Positions 18,137-26,084 of a stretch of DNA of 51,762 nt are shown here, piece after piece (within the stretch, counting starts at the first letter, position 1; every line of letters starts with the position of its first letter). The notes under the pieces were generated by a model. The model did not search any database and had not been told where the DNA came from. It saw nothing but the letters and a program-made list of their open reading frames with translations. Origin of the DNA: Lachnospiraceae bacterium (GTDB lineage: Bacteria > Bacillota > Clostridia > Lachnospirales > Lachnospiraceae); the NCBI GenBank assembly GCA_015057615.1, contig SVEA01000016.1, positions 1 through 51,762 on the forward strand, read 5' to 3'. A program made the position numbers and the translations under genes.

Positions 18137-18703
18137 CTACACATCAAAACCGGCACTTCGCTTAAGCGAAAGGGCAATATTTCCGTCGAAAAGCTGTCCG
18201 ATTCTTTTGATGATCGTCTCTGGGTCTTCCTTCATTCCGGAAGCGATCCAGCATAGTACCATTTCCGTAAGGGCACATTGATAAAAAGAAGCAATCAGTT
18301 TTTTATCCGACGAAGTGGCTGGGATTCCTTCGCTTATCTTATCAATATACCGGATCATGACATTTCCGGACACATTATATAGATACCTTTCCAATTGTTC
18401 TCTCTGCATGGAATTAAACACATGATAAATGGCTGTTCTATTTTCTAACGCGAACTTCGTCGCCACCAAAAATGCCTCCTCCCAGGAGAGGGTATCATTA
18501 TATTCATCTATGGCTGTCTGAAGCTCCGTTTGGAAGATCTCAGACAGAATTGCATATATATCAGGGTAGTAATAATAGAACGTATTTCGGTTAATCCCGC
18601 ATGCCGATACAATCGCTTTCACTGTTATTTTGTTAAGTGGACATTCATTCAGCATCTTTATGAATGCCTTACGGATCATCTTTCTGGTATATTGTTGTGC
18701 CAA
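18137..18703 (-). CDS. TetR/AcrR-family regulator
   Basis: A 188-aa regulator. The N-terminal HTH is clear: YTRKMIRKAFIKMLNECPLNKITVKAIVSACGINRNTFYYYYPDIYAILSEIF (residues 5-57). The C-terminal ligand domain is all-helical, close to the TetR_C_7 style found in Firmicutes. It lies directly upstream of ohyA in the same direction but is separated by a terminator and a palindrome. It probably represses ohyA in response to fatty acids (inference from context). Confidence 0.9.
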   Translation of the reverse strand: MAQQYTRKMIRKAFIKMLNECPLNKITVKAIVSACGINRNTFYYYYPDIYAILSEIFQTELQTAIDEYNDTLSWEEAFLVATKFALENRTAIYHVFNSMQREQLERYLYNVSGNVMIRYIDKISEGIPATSSDKKLIASFYQCALTEMVLCWIASGMKEDPETIIKRIGQLFDGNIALSLKRSAGFDV

Positions 18704-18790
18704 ATTGCCGCCTCCTTCATGCGAATGCTTTATTGTAATTCAAAATTATAACACATGACAGGCGATTTACAAAGAAAAATAGGGGAGTAT

Positions 18791-19294
18791 CTAATTCCCT
18801 GATTCATAAAACGCTGTATTTACCATGGTACTGTTAGTATGACACCCTTCATTCGTGATTGCTAAAATATAGTTGGTATTATACTGAAGGATTCTTTCGT
18901 AAAGGGTTGATTCCACCGGGGAACCTCCATAAAATGCACACCTTGGTATCATGCTTTCCTCCAATATTTTTCCACCATAAACATTTGAGGCATCGGAATA
19001 AAAGGAAGTAGCTGCCTGTATTTTAGATCTGCCATCCAGATTAATTACCGGTATCGGTTCGCTTCCAGCTTCAAACCATGGATTTTCTATCAGTTTTATC
19101 CCAAGCTGCTCGATCTGACTTGTGATCATTCTGTTTGTTACATGGGTAATGGTATCTTTTCCGGTGGATATCTGGATATATAAACTGGCTCCGGGTTTTA
19201 TCATGCTCCTGTAAGACACCGTAAACGCCTGACCTGCAAATACAAAACCAAGTCCATAGGGCTGGTTTCTGAATTGATAACTTGTTAATGCCAT
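18791..19294 (-). CDS. Virion-type structural protein, orphan (prophage-like)
   Basis: A 167-aa beta-rich protein without signal peptide or membrane segment. Its layout (YIQISTGKDTITHVTNRMITSQIEQLGIKLIENPWFEAGSEPIPVINLDGRS...FYSDAS...GGKILEES...LQYNTNYILAITNEG...NTAFYE) follows the pattern of phage head or tail decoration proteins: TGxD strand, IENPxFxxG, NxxRxS, GG, NTxYxLxxTN, FYE. That assignment is from pattern memory, not a search. Its ribosome site GAGGTG lies in the last codons of the preceding gene, so the two are translationally coupled. No other phage genes are nearby. Confidence 0.55.
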   Translation of the reverse strand: MALTSYQFRNQPYGLGFVFAGQAFTVSYRSMIKPGASLYIQISTGKDTITHVTNRMITSQIEQLGIKLIENPWFEAGSEPIPVINLDGRSKIQAATSFYSDASNVYGGKILEESMIPRCAFYGGSPVESTLYERILQYNTNYILAITNEGCHTNSTMVNTAFYESGN

Positions 19295-19295
19295 A

Positions 19296-19616
19296 TTATT
19301 TCACCTCGAATACTCTGATTGTCACCGGATATTCCTTTGTCTTGGCATAAATGGTCAAATCCTCGTTTGGATCAAGATCATATACAATTACTTCGGCTGG
19401 TACATTAAAGATGTATTTCCCACTTTCAAGAGTAAAATTAGGATCGGTAGAATGATAAATATACGTTGCAGCGTCATTGACCACCCATAGCTGTCTTCTT
19501 CCCGGAAGATTTTCCGATTCAACCCTTAAAGGCGTCGGTTCGGTCGTAATTCTTAACTGACCTATTCTGGTATCCTTTGTCCAGTATAGCGCAGATGGAT
19601 CATTATAAATATTCAT
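19296..19616 (-). CDS. Small virion-type protein, orphan (prophage-like)
   Basis: A 106-aa beta-rich protein, begun at MNIYNDPSALYWTKDT where GAGGT stands seven bases before the ATG; an 18-codon longer frame lacks such a site. The core (ENLPGRRQLWVVNDAATYIYHSTDPNFTLESGKYIFNVPAEVIVYDLDPNEDLTIYAKTKE...IRVFEV) resembles small phage accessory proteins that read L.GRR.L...N....Y.G...V....G........LYA......VRV.E. Paired with the next gene. It may be a remnant of a phage module or a domesticated particle gene; function is not known. Confidence 0.5.
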   Translation of the reverse strand: MNIYNDPSALYWTKDTRIGQLRITTEPTPLRVESENLPGRRQLWVVNDAATYIYHSTDPNFTLESGKYIFNVPAEVIVYDLDPNEDLTIYAKTKEYPVTIRVFEVK

Positions 19617-19793
19617 AATTTTACCTCGAAATATTTCCAATAATTCCTGCTTTATATTATGCCTTCGCATTATCTTCCGTTACTTACTAAAGCTTTTTAT
19701 ATAGCACAGGCAAGTCGATAACATTCTCCCTTTTTCAGATCTTTCAGCTTTTTTGTTCTTTTTTTATTTATCGGATTTTCTTTGCATTAAGTG

Positions 19794-20546
19794 TTATCTC
19801 GTTATTTCTACAATAAATTTATTTCTTTCTCCCGGATACATGCTCTCCGAGTACTCGATAACAGAGCCATCCTCCCCATAACCAAAAGAGGATATAAAAT
19901 GGATCGCAGAACCTTCCTTGATTTTTAACAGGCTGCTGGTTTCTTTATTTGACAGCTTTGCTTCGATTTCCCTGATTGCTTTTTTAATGTAAATATTGTT
20001 TTCTTCAAACACTTCATAAAGAGAGCGTTTTTCAAAATCATACATAATCAGATTCGGGAACTTTTTATAGGGGATATAAACCGTAGTCAAGAGGATCGGC
20101 TTTTTATCCTTTTCCTCGTTACTATAGGCATATCGAAGCCTTTTCAGCTTAATAATTTTATCTCCTTCTTCGACACCAAGCTTATCGATCAAAGAATGCG
20201 GGCAGATTTTAATTGCTATTTCCAGCACTTTTGTCTCAGGGATCAACCCTTTTTTATGCATCTCTCGATTGTAGCTTTCTATAAAACGGGTATTCTCCTT
20301 AAGGATTTTAGGTTTGGTGACAAAGGTGCCTTTTCCCTTCTGTCTTTTTAGGTACCCTTTTGCAACCAGAGTATTTAATCCCTGTCTTACCGTGGGGCGG
20401 CTTACATGGAACATGCTGCTAAGCTCCATTTCTGTCGGGATGAAATCTCCTTCTTTTAGCTTATTACTTTTAATAAGATCTAATATATAGCTTTGTACCT
20501 TATAGTATAAGGGCATATTTGGCTCAGACTCCGTATTTTTAAGCAT
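19794..20546 (-). CDS. GntR-family (HutC/UTRA) regulator
   Basis: A 250-aa transcription factor. The winged HTH is PLYYKVQSYILDLIKSNKLKEGDFIPTEMELSSMFHVSRPTVRQGLNTLVAKGYLKRQKGKGTFVTKPK (about 12-79). The UTRA sugar-binding domain follows (about 90-245), with PILLTTVYIPYKKFPNL and the closing SVIEYSESMYPGERNKFIVEITR. It follows the GH38-like gene by 75 bp in the same direction, so the pair forms an operon in which the regulator probably controls the hydrolase through TTTACAT/ATGTAAA half-sites at the promoter and answers a sugar or sugar phosphate. Confidence 0.92.
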   Translation of the reverse strand: MLKNTESEPNMPLYYKVQSYILDLIKSNKLKEGDFIPTEMELSSMFHVSRPTVRQGLNTLVAKGYLKRQKGKGTFVTKPKILKENTRFIESYNREMHKKGLIPETKVLEIAIKICPHSLIDKLGVEEGDKIIKLKRLRYAYSNEEKDKKPILLTTVYIPYKKFPNLIMYDFEKRSLYEVFEENNIYIKKAIREIEAKLSNKETSSLLKIKEGSAIHFISSFGYGEDGSVIEYSESMYPGERNKFIVEITR

Positions 20547-20621
20547 GAAAATCTCCTTCCTATATAAAAGACCTTATTAAAACCGGAACGACATATTCCA
20601 ACCCTTACTATGTCAGCTCCT

Positions 20622-23018
20622 TTATTCTTCATCAATCATAAAGGTTACAACACCATAACCTTCGTCCTTCATTTTTTGAAAGCTTTGCTCTGCATTCGTT
20701 GTTTTAATAAGGTCCAGCGTATAGCAGAACTCTGTAATACCGGATAGGTCCATCTTGAAATTAGTCTCCCAGGTATTATTCATAATCCAGGAGTACACAT
20801 CTCTTTTGTTGTTTTCTTCCTTGTTATCACAAAGTAATATTGGATGATGCTTTAGTTCTCCCATATAGATCAGAGGTGCATCCTTGGTTTGAATTAAAAT
20901 CGTATTTTCCTTGGTTTCATAAATCAAACCATGATCGACAAGATAGTATTCCATACAAGTACCGGGAATCTGATCTATACCCGGCCGCATAATCGCATCA
21001 CTTTTATCGATATACAACTCGGCCTCAAGATTTAATGTTAATGGCAGGTAAATGCTTTCAATATCGGTAGATAAATTCTTCGCTATCTTATACTTAAATT
21101 CCAATTTGGGGAGTGTATTATAAAGCTTGATCACTACCGAGCTGAAAAAGGTACCTTCCAATTCATAGATAAGCTCTACCGTTGTAAAAATATCACCATC
21201 ATCTATGACTTTTACTTCTACCAGATCTCCTATATATTTATGCGCATGAAGACCTCTTATATTTCTTCCCAAAAGCCTTCTTTCTTCATAGACATTTGTT
21301 CTGGTTTTTGTATTTTCATAGATTGGAGTAAAAAATCTGGCATCGCCCTGCTTTAGCATCTCAATACGATCGACTTTATTGTAGAAAGAAGTAACGCCTT
21401 TGCCTATTTCATAAGCTATTTTGAAATAGTCGTTCTCGATCTGGTAAGGAAGCTGATAGCTTTTCGGATCGTAACTGTTCACAATATCTTTTACTCTTTC
21501 TGCTCCGACATAGGCTACTCTTGAATTGGCTACTTCCACTTTCCCTGCTGCTTCTTCAAATCGGTATATTTTCTCTTCCCTTGCCTCAAAGGAATCGACA
21601 AAGCTGATAAGGACACCCCTTGGATGGGAAGACAACTGGGTAACCATCTCCTGTCCGGATGTTTCACAGATCACCTTTACTCCCGGGTATTTCCATGCCT
21701 CTATATAGAATTCTACTACTCTTTCTCCCTTACTCTCCGATGCGTTGATTGCTTTTATCTTCCCGTTCAAATCATAGTACCGAAGCTTATCTCCTCTGCT
21801 ATGTGCGATACGGTTTAGGTTTTTGGCAGATGCCTCATGAGCCTTTGAAGCATAACTAGTTTTTCTGATATCCAGGTTCTGCACCATGGTATCGTAAGGA
21901 TTTGTTATGGTTGCGGAATGTCCCCATGTGTGTTCCGCATAGAGCAGCAGGTTATCCTCCGCTTCTCTGACCAATTCCTTTTTACTGATCGTTCCGTTTT
22001 CGTCCAATCTTTCGCATAAATGATACATTCTTTGCGCTTCTTTATAGTGCTTAACTGCATAAGGCGTACTTGCCACACCATTTGCCCACCAGTCATTTAG
22101 GTCACCTTTATAAACTGGTGCGTCTTTCACCTGATCCTTAATCTTATCATAGAATTCCTGAATGGTAACCATCTCCAGGCGTATATCATCACCGTAAGCC
22201 TCATTAAAGGCTGTAATCGTACGGATAATATCAGGGTTTGGCGGTGCATTATCACTAAACACTCCCGATACGCATGCGGGAATAAAGTCATAATCATAAC
22301 CATTTTCTTCACATGATGTTAAATAGTTAACGATATTATCTCTCAGCGTTTCAATATGCGTTTTCTGCTTCGTATTTCCACCAAAATAATTTTCCGTCAT
22401 AAAGTTAATATTTTTATTATAAATTAAGCCCAGAGCATTTCCAAGATTATAATGCTCTCCATTGAAAACCAAAAGTCTCTTTCCGTCTTTATTTTCCCAA
22501 TAGTAAGGCTTCTGGTTCTGATAGAGCGGGTACATTCCATGATGTGTGTGGATGTTTGTGAACAAGAACTCGATTCCGTTATCAATAAGCACATCCAGCG
22601 TTCCCAAGGATATACCGTTAACATCCGCATTCATTGCCGTCTTTACATCAATTCCCTGTGCTTTAAAACGCTCAACCATTTCCTTCGTTCTTTTACTTAA
22701 TACCTTTTTATCCACCAAATCATTAAAATTAAGGTAGGTTGCCGATAATCCTATATTGTTTGATTTAATCATTGCATAGAAATCTTGCTTTTCTTCTTCT
22801 GTTGCTTCTTCTAAAAATCTTTCCACACAGTAATAGGTCTCACAATTCCATCTGAAATCTTTATCAACTGATCCGGTCTTATGCCCTTCTTTTGCAACCT
22901 TTACCGCTGTTTTTATATAGTCAATATGGTTGTAAATGATTCTTTCCTGCAAATCGGTATAACCAATATCCGTATGGGAATGATGCAGGATATACATGGT
23001 CCATTTTCTATTCAGCAT
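20622..23018 (-). CDS. GH38-type alpha-mannosidase-like glycosidase
   Basis: A 798-aa cytoplasmic enzyme with the GH38 N-terminal domain. Zinc-site motif HHSHTDIGYTD (H13, H15, D17), and MNADVNGISLG around residue 185 as the candidate nucleophile Asp region. It lacks the canonical EPDTFGH of classical alpha-mannosidases, so the substrate may differ. The remainder (about 430-790) is the beta-sandwich part. No signal peptide, so the substrate is probably imported or phosphorylated. Good ribosome site AAGGAGG. First gene of an operon with the GntR regulator. Confidence 0.8.
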   Translation of the reverse strand: MLNRKWTMYILHHSHTDIGYTDLQERIIYNHIDYIKTAVKVAKEGHKTGSVDKDFRWNCETYYCVERFLEEATEEEKQDFYAMIKSNNIGLSATYLNFNDLVDKKVLSKRTKEMVERFKAQGIDVKTAMNADVNGISLGTLDVLIDNGIEFLFTNIHTHHGMYPLYQNQKPYYWENKDGKRLLVFNGEHYNLGNALGLIYNKNINFMTENYFGGNTKQKTHIETLRDNIVNYLTSCEENGYDYDFIPACVSGVFSDNAPPNPDIIRTITAFNEAYGDDIRLEMVTIQEFYDKIKDQVKDAPVYKGDLNDWWANGVASTPYAVKHYKEAQRMYHLCERLDENGTISKKELVREAEDNLLLYAEHTWGHSATITNPYDTMVQNLDIRKTSYASKAHEASAKNLNRIAHSRGDKLRYYDLNGKIKAINASESKGERVVEFYIEAWKYPGVKVICETSGQEMVTQLSSHPRGVLISFVDSFEAREEKIYRFEEAAGKVEVANSRVAYVGAERVKDIVNSYDPKSYQLPYQIENDYFKIAYEIGKGVTSFYNKVDRIEMLKQGDARFFTPIYENTKTRTNVYEERRLLGRNIRGLHAHKYIGDLVEVKVIDDGDIFTTVELIYELEGTFFSSVVIKLYNTLPKLEFKYKIAKNLSTDIESIYLPLTLNLEAELYIDKSDAIMRPGIDQIPGTCMEYYLVDHGLIYETKENTILIQTKDAPLIYMGELKHHPILLCDNKEENNKRDVYSWIMNNTWETNFKMDLSGITEFCYTLDLIKTTNAEQSFQKMKDEGYGVVTFMIDEE

Positions 23019-23074
23019 AATTAGAAGCCTCCTTAATCTCCTGAGTTTTGATCATCATATCAATATGATATGTA

Positions 23075-23125
23075 TTTACATTTGTGTTACATGTAAATTA
23101 TATACTCATTTATCTTATATGTAAA
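23075..23125 (-). promoter_or_regulatory. Promoter and GntR-type operator of the GH38-like operon
   Basis: On the minus strand TTTACA (23125-23120) and TATAAT (23102-23097) are 17 bp apart. Overlapping and just downstream of the -10 are TTTACAT (23075-23081) and ATGTAAA (23091-23097), an inverted pair typical of HutC-type sites; another ATGTAAAT lies at the -35. Binding here would block the polymerase. From 23126 to 23333 I see no gene, only AT-rich DNA. Confidence 0.65.
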
Positions 23126-23333
23126 TATACTAATTTAAGGAATTTTCAAGCTATGTAATTACATATATGCTTATATTCGTATAATATGTCATTACATTAC
23201 TAGCAGGCTCCTTGCTTTCCATCCATCTCCATGCAATCCATCCACTCTTCCTAAAGCAGCCGAATACTATCTGGTATCCTTAACATCAATCCAGATACAT
23301 TCCCATTCATCTAATTATTCAACAAAAAAATTA

Positions 23334-23845
23334 TTATACTGCCCGAATATGCGCATAGTAGTGAATGCCCTTGACCTACCGCTCTTTCCCGACATAATCC
23401 TGTATCTTACATAGAGACATGATTTGAAATCCTTCCAAGATTTCGATTATTTCTTCTTCCTTTACGTAGCAATGAGGTATTCCGGCTTCTATACCTCCCT
23501 GCTTTATTATAGTGTATCCATCCATGGCTTCAGCTTCCTAAAATTTCACATTTTCTTTTGAATTGAAAGAAATAAAGGCTTCTCCTCCATCCTTAAGCAC
23601 TCTCTTTATTTCACTAATCGCTTTCTTCCTTTAAAGTCAGAATGATAGATTGTGTGAAAGCATATGACACAGTCAAATTCAGCGTCACCAAACGGAAGAT
23701 CCGTCATATCACTTACAATCGCCTTTACCTTCATCCCCTGTTCTTTTGCAGTTCGCTGAATCAGCTCGATGCTGCTCTTAGATAAGTCTACCGAGCAGAC
23801 ATCAAACCCACTTTCTGCGAAATAAAAAGAATGTCTTCCCATAAT
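23334..23845 (-). pseudogene. Broken SAM-dependent methyltransferase
   Basis: The intact part MGRHSFYFAESGFDVCSVDLSKSSIELIQRTAKEQGMKVKAIVSDMTDLPFGDAEFDCVICFHTIYHSDFKG is a class I methyltransferase from the end of motif I to past motif II. The N-terminal part and the start of the glycine-rich motif are missing. A frameshift near 23622 moves to AISEIKRVLKDGGEAFISFNSKENVKF, a TAG stop at about 23546 interrupts EAEAMDGYTIIKQGGIEAGIPHCYVKEEEIIEILEGF, and a last frameshift near 23365 is needed to reach the typical end KGIHYYAHIRAV. At least three lesions plus the truncation show that it is dead. The spared codons suggest recent decay. Confidence 0.88.
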
Positions 23846-23882
23846 CTCAATGCGTCATAATATCTTACATGATTTTACAAAT

Positions 23883-23912
23883 AGTATAGCAAAGTTTAAA
23901 AAACATTGTCAA
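23883..23912 (-). promoter_or_regulatory. Promoter in front of the methyltransferase remnant
   Basis: On the minus strand TTGACA (23912-23907) and TATACT (23888-23883) are 18 bp apart. It would transcribe the methyltransferase remnant that starts about 30 bp downstream; the missing 5' end of the gene may have been deleted up to this promoter. Confidence 0.6.
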
Positions 23913-24080
23913 CAAAGAATATATATACTCCATAAATAAACTGGTCATTTGTATATTTTCTATGATTATAAGAAGCATTTAGGATTTTTTAAGAAGGAAG
24001 TGGCTATTTGGGTTAATTCTTTATAAATATTAATTTCCTATCTATGATAAATTAATATATTGCCTCATAGCAATTTGCAT

Positions 24081-24141
24081 TTACGTAATTACGTATTGAC
24101 ATACACTGGAATTTATTGTATTATGATATTACGTAATTACG
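24081..24141 (+). promoter_or_regulatory. Promoter flanked by two TTACGTAATTACG operators
   Basis: TTGACA (24096-24101) and TATTAT (24119-24124) are 17 bp apart. The palindromic block TTACGTAATTACG occurs twice, at 24081-24093 (followed by TA) and 24129-24141, one before the -35 and one after the -10. Both would be occupied by the dimeric HTH regulator encoded directly downstream, giving tight autorepression. Confidence 0.8.
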
Positions 24142-24173
24142 CTTTAATAAAATAAAAAAATGAGGTGGTATTT

Positions 24174-24803
24174 TTGGAAAGAGATTATGGCGTAGAGATT
24201 GACTCTCTAAAAAATGAATTAAAGGAAATCAAGCAATTGCTCTTTGCATTTGCAAATCCAAAAGAAAAAGCAAAGGAACCACAGAATTCAAACGGGCGTA
24301 TTCATAAAATGAAGAATATGCATCCAGACCCTAGCATTATGAATATTCTTCATAATCTTGAAAACACTTGTGATCAAAATGAACAAAGCGGTGCAATAAC
24401 GTATTTAGGCGTATATGAATCCGGTGGACGTCAATCTACATGGATCAGAAATGAGGTAAATACCGATGGTTTACTTTTTCTTATCGAAAACAAAATGGCA
24501 GAAAAAGTCCTACACTGCATTGGAAATAGTGACCGTCTGAATATTCTTCTGAATATTCTAAAAAAACCAATGACCGTTGCTCAACTAGTTGATGAGTGCG
24601 GATATAATTCAACAGGTCAAGTCTATCACCACCTTAAGCCGCTAATTGCTGCGGACTTAATTGTAGAAAATACTAAAAATGCAGACAGAGGTGTTTACAT
24701 TATCCAGCCTCATCGAGTGCAAGGAATTATTATGCTTCTTGCCGGTATAAGTGATATGCTCGACCCGCAATATACACAGGGGGATTGGGAAGCTAAGGAA
24801 TAA
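24174..24803 (+). CDS. ArsR-like winged-helix regulator
   Basis: A 209-aa protein. I use the TTG at 24174 because GAGGTGG ends five bases before it; a GTG three codons upstream overlaps that site. The N-terminus is a short coiled coil (ERDYGVEIDSLKNELKEIKQLLFAFA). The C-terminal half is an ArsR-type HTH: KVLHCIGNSDRLNILLNILKKPMTVAQLVDECGYNSTGQVYHHLKPLIAADLIVE, then a wing and a hydrophobic tail. No metal-binding CxC motif is seen, so it is not a classical arsenic sensor. It sits alone with twin operators around its promoter; its target beyond itself is unknown. Confidence 0.8.
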   Translation: MERDYGVEIDSLKNELKEIKQLLFAFANPKEKAKEPQNSNGRIHKMKNMHPDPSIMNILHNLENTCDQNEQSGAITYLGVYESGGRQSTWIRNEVNTDGLLFLIENKMAEKVLHCIGNSDRLNILLNILKKPMTVAQLVDECGYNSTGQVYHHLKPLIAADLIVENTKNADRGVYIIQPHRVQGIIMLLAGISDMLDPQYTQGDWEAKE

Positions 24804-24839
24804 TTGTTTCGGAGCAAAAGATTCACCGTTTATAATACA

Positions 24840-24880
24840 CCAATGGGCAAGAACCACTGTAGAATGGTCTTGCCCATTGG
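24840..24880. terminator. Hairpin between convergent genes
   Basis: CCAATGGGCAAG and CTTGCCCATTGG pair as a 12-bp stem, extended by partial pairing inside. It lies after the regulator gene and before the end of the oppositely directed kinase gene. There is no T-run on either side, so termination strength is uncertain. Confidence 0.55.
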
Positions 24881-24945
24881 TACCTAATAAAATTCATATG
24901 CGTTTTTAACCGAGACTTTTCATTGAGGTGATTTAATACCTGTTG

Positions 24946-25863
24946 CTATTTTAAATACTTTTGACAATCGTTCTCCCAACGAAGCAGCCAATCATATTGC
25001 TTATCAAAGAATTCCACAATACTACCGTCATAACCATGAAGCTCAAGCATGGTAGCCTGTAATTGAAAATGATATATAGCAATGAAGCTGTGAAAAGTGG
25101 ATACTTCCTCCTGACTTAATTGGCAATATTTTTGATAGCCCTTTACAAATTCTTCGAGTCTTACCTTTGTTTTTGTGTATCCGTTTCTATCATAATCAAA
25201 ATAGTGCGTGTCATTACAAAACAGTACGATATCATAAACCGGAAACGCTATACAGGATGTGTCAAAATCTAAAACATACATTGAATGATCGCTTGTCTTT
25301 TGAAGATTACCGCGATATAAATCGCAGTGACAATATCCCCGCGGAAGATCCTTAACTCTTTCCCAAAGCTCATTCCCGTAAAAGAGAAAAAACTCCGTTT
25401 TTTCATACTGAACTTTTTTCATAATATCTATATATCTGTCAATGAAAAAATCTTTCCCTTTCACCACCAGCTTGCCAGGATAATTTTTCATAACTTGATG
25501 TAACCTTCCGATCAGCTCACCTACATTTTCGGTATCCTCAGGCGCTGGTTCATCTCCAGGAACATAATCAAAAAGTACAAAAATGCACTCCTCGCCATAC
25601 TCTGTAACGCGGACATAAGGATGCCCTGATTTTGTCAGAATAATTGGTATCACCGGAAACTGAACCCTTAATAAATACATTTGAACATCGATAGACTGTA
25701 ATGCTGTTTCTAAAAATGGTGCACGAATGATTTTCAAAAAGTAATGTCGCCGTATATCACGAATGACATACGAACAATTTCCGCCCTCGCGAAACAACTC
25801 AATATTCTGAATGTTTACATCGTAATTTCTATTTAACATACTAAAAATGTTGTGAATATCCAT
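24946..25863 (-). CDS. APH-fold phosphotransferase (aminoglycoside/choline/homoserine kinase-like)
   Basis: A 305-aa soluble kinase, begun at MDIHNIFSMLNRNYDVN because GAGGGATTGACA precedes this ATG; the longer frame adds 24 residues without a site. The P-loop-like strand is LFREGGNCSYVIRDIRRHYFLKIIRAP (K for ATP). The catalytic loop is GYCHCDLYRGNLQ (HxDxxxxN) and the metal-binding Asp is in YVLDFDTSC. The family includes homoserine kinase, choline kinase and aminoglycoside kinases; the substrate cannot be told. It is alone and there is no resistance context, so calling it an antibiotic-resistance gene would not be justified. Confidence 0.85.
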   Translation of the reverse strand: MDIHNIFSMLNRNYDVNIQNIELFREGGNCSYVIRDIRRHYFLKIIRAPFLETALQSIDVQMYLLRVQFPVIPIILTKSGHPYVRVTEYGEECIFVLFDYVPGDEPAPEDTENVGELIGRLHQVMKNYPGKLVVKGKDFFIDRYIDIMKKVQYEKTEFFLFYGNELWERVKDLPRGYCHCDLYRGNLQKTSDHSMYVLDFDTSCIAFPVYDIVLFCNDTHYFDYDRNGYTKTKVRLEEFVKGYQKYCQLSQEEVSTFHSFIAIYHFQLQATMLELHGYDGSIVEFFDKQYDWLLRWENDCQKYLK

Positions 25864-26084
25864 TGTCAATCCCTCTTTTGATATCATACTATCGATTCTG
25901 TATGCTTGTATGCTCCGATCGCATATTGCAAGCAAGCTTTACATATGCTCACTACGCTTTTATTCTATCACAATCCGTTCACATGGACACTTGGAAATTT
26001 CCATGTGTTGTAGTAACTCTACCGTTGGTAGGTGTACTTTTTGCCCCATTATTATAGAATGAATGTCGAAGGGAAGACTTTCAA

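Noticed and set aside
24946-25863. APH-fold kinase as an aminoglycoside-resistance gene
   Set aside because: Only fold-level motifs are seen; the family includes many metabolic kinases and there is no mobile or resistance context.
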